From contig MSJI02000847.1 of NCBI GenBank assembly GCA_001931905.2, positions 1 through 64,000 of the forward strand: a stretch of 64,000 nt of DNA, written 5' to 3'. Position 1 is the first letter of the stretch. The number at the start of each line of letters is the position of its first letter. Source of the DNA: Cladosporium sp. IMV 00045. Taxonomy: Eukaryota; Ascomycota; Dothideomycetes; Cladosporiales; Cladosporiaceae. Both the position numbers and the translations under genes were made by a program. The notes below the pieces were generated by a model. The model was not told the origin of the DNA and did not search any database. It worked only from the letters and a program-made list of their open reading frames with translations. Shown here one piece after another: positions 21,872-31,893 of the stretch.

Positions 21872-23032
21872 TTACTTCCCAACGCCAATAGAGCCCAGAT
21901 CGAGCGCGCTCAGCCACCACATGAAAGCAAACTGCACGACGTAAGTGTAGACGAAGAGGAACTGCATTCTGCGGCTTCGCTGGCTGCGCGCGATAGGTTG
22001 CATGGTCGGGTTGCCGGCTGTGGAATCGGAAGGGAGAAGGACGTATTTCAGGGAGCGGAGCTGTGGACGGACAACATTAGCAGGATATTCGTTTTCGCAC
22101 GCCTGATATTCCTGTTACTCACCAAGAAGAAAGCGTTCGCCATGAAAGTGTACCCGAAAACAGCCCAGCCGACCCATCCGCCTGTTCCCTTGCCGCCGTT
22201 GGAAATGGCAGCGACGGCGATGGTGACGATGACGCCGACGAATTTGTAGCCGGAGTAAGCGACCAAGTCGTAAATTTGGCTCTCGGAGTTGATGTTCAAG
22301 AAGTAACGTCCAAGCCAAAGCAGGACCAGCTCGAGGATGATAATGACACTAGCATTGCTGAAAGTAATCCCCAGCAATTCGGGCTTGAACTGCCCGTTCA
22401 GGCCCGCGATCATGGTCGAGAGTAGCACGTAGGTCGTGAAGGCCATGACGGGGATGTAGATGTCGGGGCTATTGATGTCGTCTCTAGGGGGGAGGAAGGA
22501 CGCGCTGCTGCCGGAGCCGGTGGACTCGTTGTGCGAGATCTGTCGCGACCATGGCCTGTGGCGCCAGGGGAAGAGGACAAGCAGGAGTTTTCGCAGGACG
22601 TAGGCGTTGGAGACGTTGAAGTAGTGTTTGAGGGCGGAGACGTTCACGAAGCGGTTCAGCTGGGTGAGATGTTAGCTACTTGTGTTTTCTTTCCTGAGTC
22701 TGATCGCCATTGTTCGAGCAAGCCTCAATCAGACGTACGTTCTGTTCCATATATTGCTGCCCAGCTGTGATTCCATGTCCAGCAAAGCCCATGGCCATTT
22801 TGGCGGTGGGATCCTCCATGAAGCCACCGAATGCCGGGTGCATGTTGTATCCGGCGCCCGCTGCTCCAGCTTGAGGATCTTGCTGCTGCGGTTGGCCATA
22901 TCCATAGCTGGCCTGTGACGAGGGCGGCGGAGGGCTGCGCAGTTGAGGGACGGTGGAAACGTGCTGAGGGACGGGGTGATGGAGCGGTGGGCTCTGGGCG
23001 GGAGGGACGGAGGCGTAAGTAGGTCGTTGCAT
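21872..23032 (-). CDS. YIF1: YIF1/Hrf1 family ER-Golgi membrane protein
   Basis: Predicted complement(join(21872..22060,22123..22659,22739..23032)), 339 residues. A Pro/Gln-rich cytosolic N-terminus (about 1-95) leads into the conserved entry LNRFVNVSALKHYFNVSNAYV. Several membrane helices follow (FTTYVLLSTMIAGL, SVIIILELVLLWLGRYFL, YKFVGVIVTIAVAAI, GWAVFGYTFMANAFFL and a last one in exon 3). YIF1 acts with YIP1 and Rab GTPases in vesicle traffic between ER and Golgi. Both introns have canonical ends and are phase 0, which makes the model firm. The gene is head-to-head with the SRP receptor gene, only 299 bases apart. Confidence 0.93.
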
Positions 23033-23331
23033 GTTGGGAGGAGAGTCGCGACGGGTGTTGGTGATCAGTCGAGCATTGAATGATGAGGTGTGTGTTTTGT
23101 GTGTGTTGGTCTGGACGTTCAGGCAATAATAATGGGAGTTGTTAGTTAATTATTCCCCACGTCTCCCTTATAGTAGGACAGGTGCTTAGGTGTGCTTAAA
23201 GCGCAGCGGAAAGCCGCCGTTGACTGACGCAGTTCAAAGACCGCGGGCCATCTCGACCTCTCTGTCCAACCCCACTATAACATCTATCTTCACAGACAAA
23301 CGAGTCACATTGGTCGTCTGCCAAATCGACA
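23033..23331. promoter_or_regulatory. Bidirectional promoter between YIF1 and SRP101
   Basis: This 299-base interval separates the two start codons, so both promoters must lie in it or overlap the genes. No obvious TATA box is present on either side. Both products serve the early secretory pathway, so shared control is plausible; that is an inference. Confidence 0.6.
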
Positions 23332-25534
23332 ATGTTGGACGACTTCTCCATCGTCACCACCTCGGGCATCGTGCTCTGGCGTCGCTCCTATGCGCCCGTG
23401 TCCACCAACGTCGTCAACAGCTTGATCAACGACGTCTTCGTGGAGGAGCGACAGAAGGCCGGAGCGCAAGAGAACGTCGTCAACCCGCCCTACAGGAAGG
23501 ACAAATACACTCTGAAATGGACCGTCGCAAAGGATGTGGGATTGGTATTTGTGGTGGGTAAGAGCGTGGGCGCGAGTTTAGCCACCTGAGTCTGGAAATT
23601 GATCCGTGAAAATAGGCAGTCTACCAGAGCCTTCTTCACCTGTCCTGGGTTGACAATCTCCTCAACGCGGCGAAAGCGCTCTTCACGAAACAATACGGCA
23701 CCGAGCTGAAGAAGCAGCACCTCACGAAACTCGACTGCCGAGACTTCGACCAGACCTTCGATGCGCTCGTGCGCAAGCTGGACACCGGCAGCACCAGACG
23801 GCAAAGCGAGGCAGACAGCGAGGGACCCGTCGAGCTCACTCCCCCGTCAAGCACAGCCTCCGCCGACGGCGAAGAAGCAGTCGACCTGCCGCCCCCTGTA
23901 CCTGGTCTCAAGAAGCCAGCCTTTTCGCAAAAGCTGAGAGAGTCTGCGATTGATGATACTACGAGCACAGATGCCACGCCAGTGCCTACACCAGATGCTT
24001 CGCGCCCGAGCACGCCGTCTGGTGCATCGCATCTGCTTACCGGAAAGGCTGGACCTGGAAAAGCATCGAGGAGGGCGAGAAAGGCGCAAGGATTGGCGAA
24101 CTCTGCACCCGCCTCTTCGGGTGATGAGGCGTCGAGTAGGAAGTCAGCAAAGGGCGGTAAAGGCACAGTGAAATCGAAGAGAAGATGGGACGCGGACGGT
24201 TTTGCTGTTGAAGGAGACGATGACACGATCCTGGATTACAGCGCACCTGCTGCATCTGGCGAGACGGGAGAACGCGAGTTGGATGTTGACGAGGTCAATG
24301 CTGGGAATATGGGTCAGAGGACAGGAAAGGGTCAGTTTGTGCTGAAGGATCTCGACGACGAGGTCGATGCAATCCTCGCCTCTTCATCAAAGAAATCAGC
24401 TTCCGCCGAGGAAGCATCGAGCGAAAGCGGCGGCCTGTTTGGAACTGCAAGCAGCAAGATCACGGGCATGTTCCGAAACGTGGTTGGCGGCAAGACTCTG
24501 AACAAAGAAGACCTGCGCCAACCCCTCGTCCAAATGGAGAACTTCCTCGTCGAAAAGAACGTAGCGCGAGAAGCCGCCGTGCGCCTCTGCCAGAGCGTCG
24601 AAACCGACCTCCTCAACCAAAAGACCGGCTCCTTCGCCTCCATCGACAAAACCATCCGCGAAAGCATGGGAAAAGCCCTCACGCGCATCCTCACGCCCAC
24701 ATCCTCCTTCGACCTCCTCCGCAACATCACCCGCACCATCGAACCACCCAACGCGCGCCCCTATGTGATCAGCATTGTCGGCGTCAACGGCGTCGGCAAG
24801 TCCACCAACCTCAGCAAAATCGCCTACTTCCTGTTGCAGAACCAGCTGCGCGTCCTCGTCGTCGCGGCAGACACCTTCCGCTCCGGCGCTGTGGAGCAGC
24901 TGCGCGTGCACGTGCGCAACCTGGGCGAGCTCTCGCGTCGCGAGCAGGTCGGCACCGTCGATCTGTTCGAGCAGGGCTACGGCAAGGACGCGGCCACAGT
25001 TGCGCGCGATGCGGTCGCGCACGCCACCAATGCTGGCAAAGGGGAGATGCTTTACGATGTGGTACTCATTGACACCGCGGGCAGGAGGCACAATGATACG
25101 AGGCTTATGAGCTCGCTGACTAAGTTCGGCCAGTTGGCCAATCCGGATAAGATTTTCATGGTCGGCGAGGCCTTGGTTGGGTCGGACTCTGTGGCGCAGG
25201 CGAGGAATTTCGCGAAGGAGTTTGTGGATTCTAAGGTACGTATTCTTGCCCTTGGCTCTTTATGTGCTGAATATTCAGCTGCCGCTTTCTCCCCACGATA
25301 CGATATCACGATCATGAAAAGTAACATAACTCCCAGGGCCAACTCCGCAATAACGGCGTGGGCATGGACGGCTTCATCATCTCCAAATGCGACACGGTGG
25401 GCGACATGGTCGGCACGCTCGTCAGCATGGTGCACGCCACGGGCATTCCCGTCGTGTTTTTGGGAGTGGGTCAGCATTACGGAGATCTGAGGGGGTTGAA
25501 TGTTTCCTGGGCGGTGGATAAGTTGATGAAATAA
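23332..25534 (+). CDS. SRP101: Signal recognition particle receptor, alpha subunit
   Basis: Predicted join(23332..23557,23620..25235,25337..25534), 679 residues. The N-terminal SRX domain (about 1-150; MLDDFSIVTTSGIVLWRR, YTLKWTVAKDVGLVFV, VYQSLLHLSWVDNLL) binds the beta subunit at the ER membrane. A charged Ser/Glu/Lys linker (about 150-330) follows, then the NG GTPase domain. GTPase motifs are present: GVNGVGKSTNLSK (P-loop, about 462), DTFRSGAVEQL (about 492), DTAGRRHND (about 559), SKCDTVGD (specificity loop) and GVGQHYGDL near the end. It docks ribosome-SRP complexes at the translocon. In exon 2 the CAG acceptor at 23617-23619, not the TAG four bases earlier, restores VYQSLLHL. The family resemblance is strong throughout. 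Confidence 0.95.
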
Positions 25535-26127
25535 TGTTGAATCAGTTGGTCATTACTACTGGTTTGTAATATGAAGCAATTGCTGCTGCCAGCAAGTTTT
25601 TCATTTCTTTCAAGAAAGATCATCCACAACTTAAGTAGGAAGCTCAGAGATTTCAGAAACAGCATGGCAGCATCGAATCTGAAGGATGAATATGCACCAA
25701 AACATCCCGCAACGCTAACAACCGCTCCCCAACACCCTCAAAACACAAACATCAACCAACTCACCCCTTCAACAATTAGAACCAAAGCTCACCTCATCAA
25801 CACTCCCTCTCAACTTTCACCACCCCCTCACCCTTCACCGCCTTCTCAACCTTAACCCTCTTCCTCCACCCCTCCCTTCTCTCCTTACCATCCCCTTCAC
25901 CATCATCAACCCCGCGCTTCTTCCCACGAGATCCACTCCCAATCCACCCCGTCACCGTGCAATACATCCAACGACCGAGAGGACGGCTTTCTCTTTGCTT
26001 GCGAGGCTGGTGGGGATGCGATAGAACTGTTTCAGGGCAGCGAGAGACTTGGCGAGATGAGAGGGAGGTGCGGGAAGGGGGTGGGGATAGCCGAGGATGA
26101 TAGCTGTAAGGAGATGTATTGCTCAGG
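25535..26127. other. Region after SRP101
   Basis: About 590 bases with no firm gene. A minus-strand frame at about 26103-25952 (ILGYPHPLPAPPSHLAK, then LKQFYRIPTSLASKEK) looks protein-like. It could be a further exon of the acidic-protein gene next to it, but I cannot place convincing splice sites. Confidence 0.35.
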
Positions 26128-26484
26128 CTAGACGTCGGAGTTGTTCTCATTTTCGAAGGTGGAAGATTTGGCGTGGAGGGTTTGGCGGGTTGGGTTGGCG
26201 ACTTCGTCTTCTCCTCCATCCTCGTCTTCATCTTCATCTTCACTTTCACCCTCAGTTTCAGTCCCACTTTCGGCTTCCTCGCCGGCCACGTCGGCTTCAT
26301 CATCTCTTACATCCTCGGCCACAGGAATCGCGATATACGGCTCAATGTCATTGAGCTCACGCTCCCCAGACCTCTCGCGCTTCGCCATGAAATGAGTCGG
26401 GACCAATTCCTCATCGTCCTCATCGTCTACCTCCTCAGCAGGCTGCCGGCCAAGATAGCAACTGCCCACAACCAACTCATCCAT
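26128..26484 (-). CDS. Hypothetical acidic protein (uncertain gene)
   Basis: An open frame of 118 codons from ATG 26484 (MDELVVGSCYLGRQPAEEV). It has a central Asp/Glu-rich part (EVDDEDDEEL, ETEGESEDEDEDEDGGEDE) and ends at 26128. Upstream codons are also open, so the start is uncertain. There is no recognisable domain. It may be only the first exon of a longer gene continuing to about 25950. The extreme acidity resembles disordered regulatory or chromatin proteins, but it could also be a low-complexity artefact. Confidence 0.3.
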   Translation of the reverse strand: MDELVVGSCYLGRQPAEEVDDEDDEELVPTHFMAKRERSGERELNDIEPYIAIPVAEDVRDDEADVAGEEAESGTETEGESEDEDEDEDGGEDEVANPTRQTLHAKSSTFENENNSDV

Positions 26485-27350
26485 GGATAATCCTCGCTCT
26501 AGTCCCGGACAAGAGAAACAGAAACTTGGGAACATAATCCTCAAAAGCTCAAAGCGGCAACCAATGTGTTGGCGCTTTACGATCGACGACCCATTCGCGG
26601 GCGACACATTGCAAACAGTCGTTGCGTTCATCTTCGCTCCAGTCGCCCAAGCTGGATTTTTCAGTTCTTGGTTGCGCAGCTCCACAACGAAGTGAAATCA
26701 TTCTGAGAGCTTTCTGGATCGCTGCTCTGGTTTTCTCATGGAATCCGGGCGTCATGCGATTCGTACGAACTGGACGCTGGGACGCCGTGGATAAGAGCCG
26801 GTCTGAGATAGCTCTCGCGGCATACCTGGGTATAGCATGTGAAGACAGAAGCGTGCTCAGCATACGATCGCCACTGCTTAGGACACAGATAAGGTGTTGG
26901 TTCATCATCGTGTTGATAGAGACGGAAGATGAGCGGTGAGAACCAATCGCACAAAAGGCTATGATAAGGGCCACTAGTATCAGGATCTGACCGAGACGTT
27001 TGCTGATGTCGTAGATCGCAAAAGGACCCCTGCACAATAGGATATGAGCCAAGATTGGAGCAAAGTGATAGAACTGAATGAGATGCAGTGGGAGCTGTAG
27101 ATTGAATAGTAGCGAAGGGAGGTGCAAGATGGCACCAATTAGGTTGGTGCAGCTTGTGATGACACTTGTGTCGAATCACAGATGAAGGCCTACTGCCTCG
27201 TCGAAGTGAAGTGATCTAAGAGGAGTTCGTCATATGAACATTATCAAATTGATGGTCACAGCTACTGAACCCATCACTCAGTAACGACGATCACATATGA
27301 TCCACTAGACCGTCACAGGTCAAATAACGAAGTGAAGCACCCGAGAGAAT
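26485..27350. other. Gene-free stretch before RAD1 3' end
   Basis: About 870 bases. Frames on both strands are short and lack domain character. It presumably contains the RAD1 terminator on the right side. Confidence 0.45.
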
Positions 27351-30170
27351 CTACTCATCCGGCGCGCCCTCATCCCAAACGCTGCGATCGAAAAAGTAAC
27401 GAATCTGCCTAGCGGCTTCCTTGCCAATCTTGCCCGCCAACTCGCCCTCTTCCGCATTCGCCAGGGCCTGCACATTCTCGAAATCCAGAACGAGCCTCGA
27501 CAGATTCTTGTTCGTCACGCCCGGCACGGCGCGCAGCATTTCCTGCGGCGTCTGGTTGAAGGTCTTGCTTTCTGGATCTTCGCCGTCTTCGAGGCCGATT
27601 TGCACCGCTTTGTACGGATCGGGTTCGTCTTGCTGCTTCTTGAGTTCCTCGAAGATTTCAGCGGTCTGGTAGGGAGAGCTAGACCAGATGATTCGGAGGC
27701 GGGGGAAGGCGAGGGTCAAGAGGACGAGTTTACTTTGGAGGTCTGTGTCGCCTGGGCCTGCGCTTCCGATGGTAGCGCTTAGATTTGCGAAGGGCTCGAG
27801 GGTGAAGGCTTTTCCCTGGTCGAATTCGATAAGCAGCATGGGGTTCTTGTAGTATCGGAACATCGTTTCGGCTTGGTTGTAGAGGCGGCCGTCTTGGAAC
27901 GAGCTGATCAAGTCTTTGATGCTCTTGCGCTCTACGCAGATGTTCGGTGTCAACACGTAGTCGCCTACTGTGAGCATGCAGGGCACGAGTACCATGTTCC
28001 GCCCGTGACACAGACCGGGTAAGGTACTGCGGAACTCTCGTACATCTACCACGACACGAGGCGGTTCCGCGGTCGCGGCCAATCGTCCGCCTCCTGCAAT
28101 ACGCGTGTTCACTGTCCGGAGGAAGCTCTCTTGAGGATCGAGGTTCGACCCTTCGTGTGTGAAAGTCAGCGCCATGTTGCCTCGCTCTCGAATAAGTTTG
28201 GCAAACGCGTCTTTCTCCCTTCTCACCGCGGATAGGTATCTTTGCTCCTCCACACTCCCGCCATAATACATGAAGTACACACGAACGTGCCGATTCGCAT
28301 GACTACTTCGATACACTTCGATTCGTCGAATGAAGGCTGCGTCTGGCTCGTACATTATCACGTAGCGCGGTTTGATCTCTTCCAGCAAATGATCGTCCAT
28401 GTCCCCATCGTAGGGATGCACTACGATGAGGTCTTTCATGTCGTAGAGTTCGTAATAATCGTCCATGTCGTCAAGAGGATCTGCGCCGATGTCCACTTTG
28501 GAGGTGATGTTACTTTCTAGCTCGCTTGGGGCGAGCTCAAGCATCAAGCTCTGTATGTGAGCGTCTTTGTCTCCTGCAATGTTGATGCTGCCGTTGGCCG
28601 CTCGGGTAGGAGCAGCACCTGCGCCACCTCCACCACGAACACGGCGTCTTTTATTCGGTGGACCTCGACTACGGTACGCTTGATTTCCAGAAGGTGCTGT
28701 CGTTCCGTTGATCGCTTTTTGATTTTCCGAGAAGAGATTGTTGCTCACACGAGCAAAGTCTCTCTTCCACTTCAGATAATTGTGCAACTTGCGACGCATC
28801 ATCATCTTCCCGCTCGATTTGTCTTCGGCCTCGTCCTCGTCGCCATCAGCGAAGCCCGCTTCCTCACCTCCCGCATGCATCGTTTGGAGATATTCACGGA
28901 TTTGGCGACATGTATCTTGATCGCCGCACATGACAAGAATACCACCGCTTGACTCGTCCTGAGGCGACGGGTTGAAGTACATGTCCCTCTCGATCTCTTC
29001 CAAGATCTCTGCCAGAAGACTCCATTTGGGCATCTCTTCTAGAACTGGGTTCAAGCCATCTGTTGACGCTGCGCCTTCGGTCAGCTTGCCCGAATAGACA
29101 CGTCGCTTTGCAGTATCAAACAGCGTGTGAGCTGCGTCTAGGAATAACCACGGCGACTGATTTTGCCGTGAAGATCCGGAAGCTGGCGAAGAAGCAGCCA
29201 AAACTGTGTCTAGGAATTTGTTGAACGCGACCGCATCATATGTTAGGAGCGCATGGAGGATCGTTCGCAGGATTGACAAGTCGCGCACAATCTGTCGCGT
29301 ACGATACGTCGTTCGATGCCACATGGGATCGAGCTGTCGTCGAATGATCGTATCGAAGTTCCGGTGAAGAGCGCTATCCAAGTTCCAGTCGTCCATTTCC
29401 AGCCCAGTATTTCCCTTTTTCAGCTCCATGATCGATACTTCCACACATTCCATGATCGCATTTTGAATGTCCCGCATCGCATCTGTCATGGGAACATCCA
29501 GTTCAATCACCTCGGCCTTCCTCCTCCCCTCCAGTGACTTCGCAACGGTGACGTGGAATCGTGGATACAAAAGTGGTTTGCGAAGGAACAAGTTCTTCAG
29601 AATACCAGTGAGAGGCTGGAAGCCAGACGTGAATGGTTCGGGCTGATCTGAGAAGGCTTTCAGAAAGCCCTTTTTGTTCTTCTGCCTATAGATGCGAATG
29701 ATGAAAGCTTCCAGACTGGTGATGGAAATGCGCTCGGCGTGGAGCGCTATCAGTCCCGTCACAGTCTCAGGATTGAGCAATCCAGACAGGAAGTCTACGA
29801 TCAAAATGCGACTGGTAATGCTGAATATTCCTCCGCCAGCGTACATCTTCTCTCGCGTGCCCACGCTCATGACATCCGTATTCACCAAGCGCAAGCCGCG
29901 GCATTTTGGACTTCCACTTATTGTCGCATGTTCGGCGAGTGCCTCTCCTAACCACATGTTCTCCCTGTCATCTGCACCCACGAGTAAGATGAGATTGTTG
30001 CCGGCTGCATCATAGCTGTGTAGCAGATTGGCGACCAATCGCGGGAGGCCGAGTCCACGGGCGAGAACCAGCAAAGCATCTTCTTCTCTCAGCTCGTGGA
30101 AGGCCTCCTGCTGGAAATCCAGTGGCAGGGAAAGCCTCACAGGAGGCTCAGGCGGAGGGTCGGCCGGCAT
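27351..30170 (-). CDS. RAD1: DNA repair endonuclease XPF/Rad1
   Basis: Intronless, 939 residues from ATG 30170. The open frame extends 37 codons further upstream to 30281, but MPADPPPEPPVRLSLPLDFQQEAFHELREED is the natural family start. The N-terminal two thirds is a degenerate SF2-helicase-like domain (LLVLARGLGLPRLVANLL, RILIVDFLSG, YPRFHVTVAKSLEGRRKAEV). The nuclease domain near residues 700-820 has the catalytic motif GDYVLTPNICVERKSIKDL, with ERKS and the following Asp intact. A helix-hairpin-helix pair (VPGVTNKNLSRLVLDFENV, about 880-930) closes the protein. With the ERCC1/Rad10 partner it cuts the 5' side of bulky lesions in nucleotide excision repair and trims flaps in recombination. 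It is transcribed divergently from the NmrA-like gene. Confidence 0.95.
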   Translation of the reverse strand: MPADPPPEPPVRLSLPLDFQQEAFHELREEDALLVLARGLGLPRLVANLLHSYDAAGNNLILLVGADDRENMWLGEALAEHATISGSPKCRGLRLVNTDVMSVGTREKMYAGGGIFSITSRILIVDFLSGLLNPETVTGLIALHAERISITSLEAFIIRIYRQKNKKGFLKAFSDQPEPFTSGFQPLTGILKNLFLRKPLLYPRFHVTVAKSLEGRRKAEVIELDVPMTDAMRDIQNAIMECVEVSIMELKKGNTGLEMDDWNLDSALHRNFDTIIRRQLDPMWHRTTYRTRQIVRDLSILRTILHALLTYDAVAFNKFLDTVLAASSPASGSSRQNQSPWLFLDAAHTLFDTAKRRVYSGKLTEGAASTDGLNPVLEEMPKWSLLAEILEEIERDMYFNPSPQDESSGGILVMCGDQDTCRQIREYLQTMHAGGEEAGFADGDEDEAEDKSSGKMMMRRKLHNYLKWKRDFARVSNNLFSENQKAINGTTAPSGNQAYRSRGPPNKRRRVRGGGGAGAAPTRAANGSINIAGDKDAHIQSLMLELAPSELESNITSKVDIGADPLDDMDDYYELYDMKDLIVVHPYDGDMDDHLLEEIKPRYVIMYEPDAAFIRRIEVYRSSHANRHVRVYFMYYGGSVEEQRYLSAVRREKDAFAKLIRERGNMALTFTHEGSNLDPQESFLRTVNTRIAGGGRLAATAEPPRVVVDVREFRSTLPGLCHGRNMVLVPCMLTVGDYVLTPNICVERKSIKDLISSFQDGRLYNQAETMFRYYKNPMLLIEFDQGKAFTLEPFANLSATIGSAGPGDTDLQSKLVLLTLAFPRLRIIWSSSPYQTAEIFEELKKQQDEPDPYKAVQIGLEDGEDPESKTFNQTPQEMLRAVPGVTNKNLSRLVLDFENVQALANAEEGELAGKIGKEAARQIRYFFDRSVWDEGAPDE

Positions 30171-30847
30171 GGAATGATGGAATGTCGATGCCGCATGGCA
30201 TATGTAGCGAAAGGTTGCTCGGCCTTGTCGGACAATCTGCTTGTAGTCGAGCGAGTCTGCGCGTAAGCGGCGTGACGTCACCGCTACACGACATCACGTG
30301 GCAGGCCAAGAACGACCAGGGATGAAGTGAATGAACTGAAGTGAATGGTGTACTTGCAGATATATGTAATCATGCGTGGATATATTCCGCATCCGAAATG
30401 AGGATTCATATTGGTTGGTAACACCTAGGCACGCGTCGCGAGTACATCAGAACAAAGGATCGGGTAGAACGGCAATCTTCATGGGCATCGGCGTAGGACG
30501 AAAGCCCGACCCCGATGGAAAAAGCGACTTCTTGAACGCGAGCTACTCCTTTGGTTAGACCAGACATGCTCGCATCCTTCGACGCATGTTGTATATTCTT
30601 CAGGGTGTCGCACGAGTTACTAAGCCTGCATCGCCGGCGATAGGAAGCCGGAGGTAAGAGAAGCTGCCGGTCGTGTAGGCACTGACTATTGTCGAGCTAA
30701 AGATCCATCGATCGAACAGGTATAAAGATCACTTCTATTGGCAACGTTTCTGGTAATTTGTCTTATCAGACTTCATCAAAGCACCATTGATAGTATATCA
30801 TCAATCAGACATACCTCAGTCAAAAAATAAGGTCAAACGACAACATC
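30171..30847. other. Divergent promoter region RAD1 / NmrA-like
   Basis: About 680 bases between two start codons pointing away from each other. A TATA box (30721) serves the plus-strand gene. CACGTGG-like palindromic sequence (TCACGTGG near 30294-30301) is a possible bHLH site. No gene is seen. Confidence 0.5.
30721..30727 (+). promoter_or_regulatory. TATA-like box of the NmrA-like gene
   Basis: TATAAAG, about 120 bases upstream of the ATG at 30848, with a leader ending in CAAACGACAACATC before the start. Confidence 0.45.
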
Positions 30848-31783
30848 ATGGCTTACGACAAAGTTATCGTCTTCGGCCCTACAGGCAACGTAGGCGCCAT
30901 CGCCGCCCAAACCGCCAACAAGAAGGGCGCCAAAGTCTACCTTGCCATGCGTGACACAAGCAAAACCATTCCGACCCTCACTCCCACAGCCGAACAATCC
31001 GGCAACTACGAACGCATCCAAGCCGACCTCACGCAACCCGAAACCGTTGTGGCCGCTGTACAGAAGTCCGGCGCACAAGCAGCCTTCGTCTACCTCGTCC
31101 ATGGCTCCCCAGACCACATGCTGAGCACCTTCCGCGCCTTGAAACACGGCGGGATCAAGCACGTCGTCTTCCTCAGCTCCTTCACGGTGCCGAAGGATGA
31201 CCTGTCCAGCGTCCCACCAAGCGACATCATCTCGTACATGCACGCACAAGCGGAGCTCAGCCTTCGGAAGACTTTCGCCAAAGAGGAACTCGTCACCCTC
31301 AGACCGGGCTTCTTCGCCACCAACATTCTGCGTGAGAAGCCGGGCATCCAAGCCAGAGAAGCCAAGCTGTTCGGCCCGCAGATCGAGTTCGACTTCATCA
31401 CCAACGAAGACATGGGCGAGGTCGCTGGAAATGTGCTCGTCGATGGCCAGAAGGAAGGGCAAGACGTGATCTACCTTATTGGCCCGGAGGTGCTATCGCA
31501 GAAGACTTCGATCTTGACCATTGCCAAGGTCTTGGGCGTGCATATCGATGTGACTGAGATCGATGCCGATCAGTACGTGCGGCAAACTGTTCAAATCGGC
31601 ATCCCAGAGCCAATTGCAAAGTACCTGGCCAATATGATGGGCGAGAATATCGCCAAAGGTGGGAAAAGCGATCTGATTGATGCGATCCAGAAAGAGGGCG
31701 CAGCTAACGTGAAGAAATACACTGGACGATCCGGAATGAAGTTCGAGGACTGGGTGTCCAAGAACAAAGGATTGTTCGTTTAG
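30848..31783 (+). CDS. NmrA-like family NAD(P)-binding protein
   Basis: Single exon, 311 residues. The N-terminus VIVFGPTGNVGAIAAQTANKKGAKVYLAMRD is a Rossmann fold with the GxxGxxG-type loop GPTGNVG of atypical short-chain dehydrogenases. HVVFLSSFTVP and the PGFFATNIL stretch continue the fold. Relatives include NmrA, which senses NAD(P) state and modulates GATA factors, and NADPH-dependent isoflavone-reductase-like enzymes. The canonical SDR Tyr-Lys pair is not evident, so a redox-sensing or modest reductase role is possible. Which one applies cannot be told from the sequence. No introns or anomalies are seen. Confidence 0.85.
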   Translation: MAYDKVIVFGPTGNVGAIAAQTANKKGAKVYLAMRDTSKTIPTLTPTAEQSGNYERIQADLTQPETVVAAVQKSGAQAAFVYLVHGSPDHMLSTFRALKHGGIKHVVFLSSFTVPKDDLSSVPPSDIISYMHAQAELSLRKTFAKEELVTLRPGFFATNILREKPGIQAREAKLFGPQIEFDFITNEDMGEVAGNVLVDGQKEGQDVIYLIGPEVLSQKTSILTIAKVLGVHIDVTEIDADQYVRQTVQIGIPEPIAKYLANMMGENIAKGGKSDLIDAIQKEGAANVKKYTGRSGMKFEDWVSKNKGLFV

Positions 31784-31893
31784 TCGTAGCACGTGGAGCA
31801 GATATTAGCTTTGTCAGTATTGAACGGCCGTTTAACAATTGCATGAAATCGATCCATTGTCACGTTCAACCGTAATTAGTATCGTTCAGGTCC

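Noticed and set aside
24396..25091. Minus-strand frame (231 codons) opposite the SRP receptor GTPase domain
   Set aside because: It is antisense to conserved GTPase motifs, and its Gly/Ala/Val/Glu product is typical of a shadow.
26119..26490. Plus-strand hydrophobic frame (FVFSSILVFIFIFTFTLSF)
   Set aside because: The hydrophobic residues come from the complement of a GAA/GAT-rich acidic stretch; it is low complexity and not a credible membrane protein.
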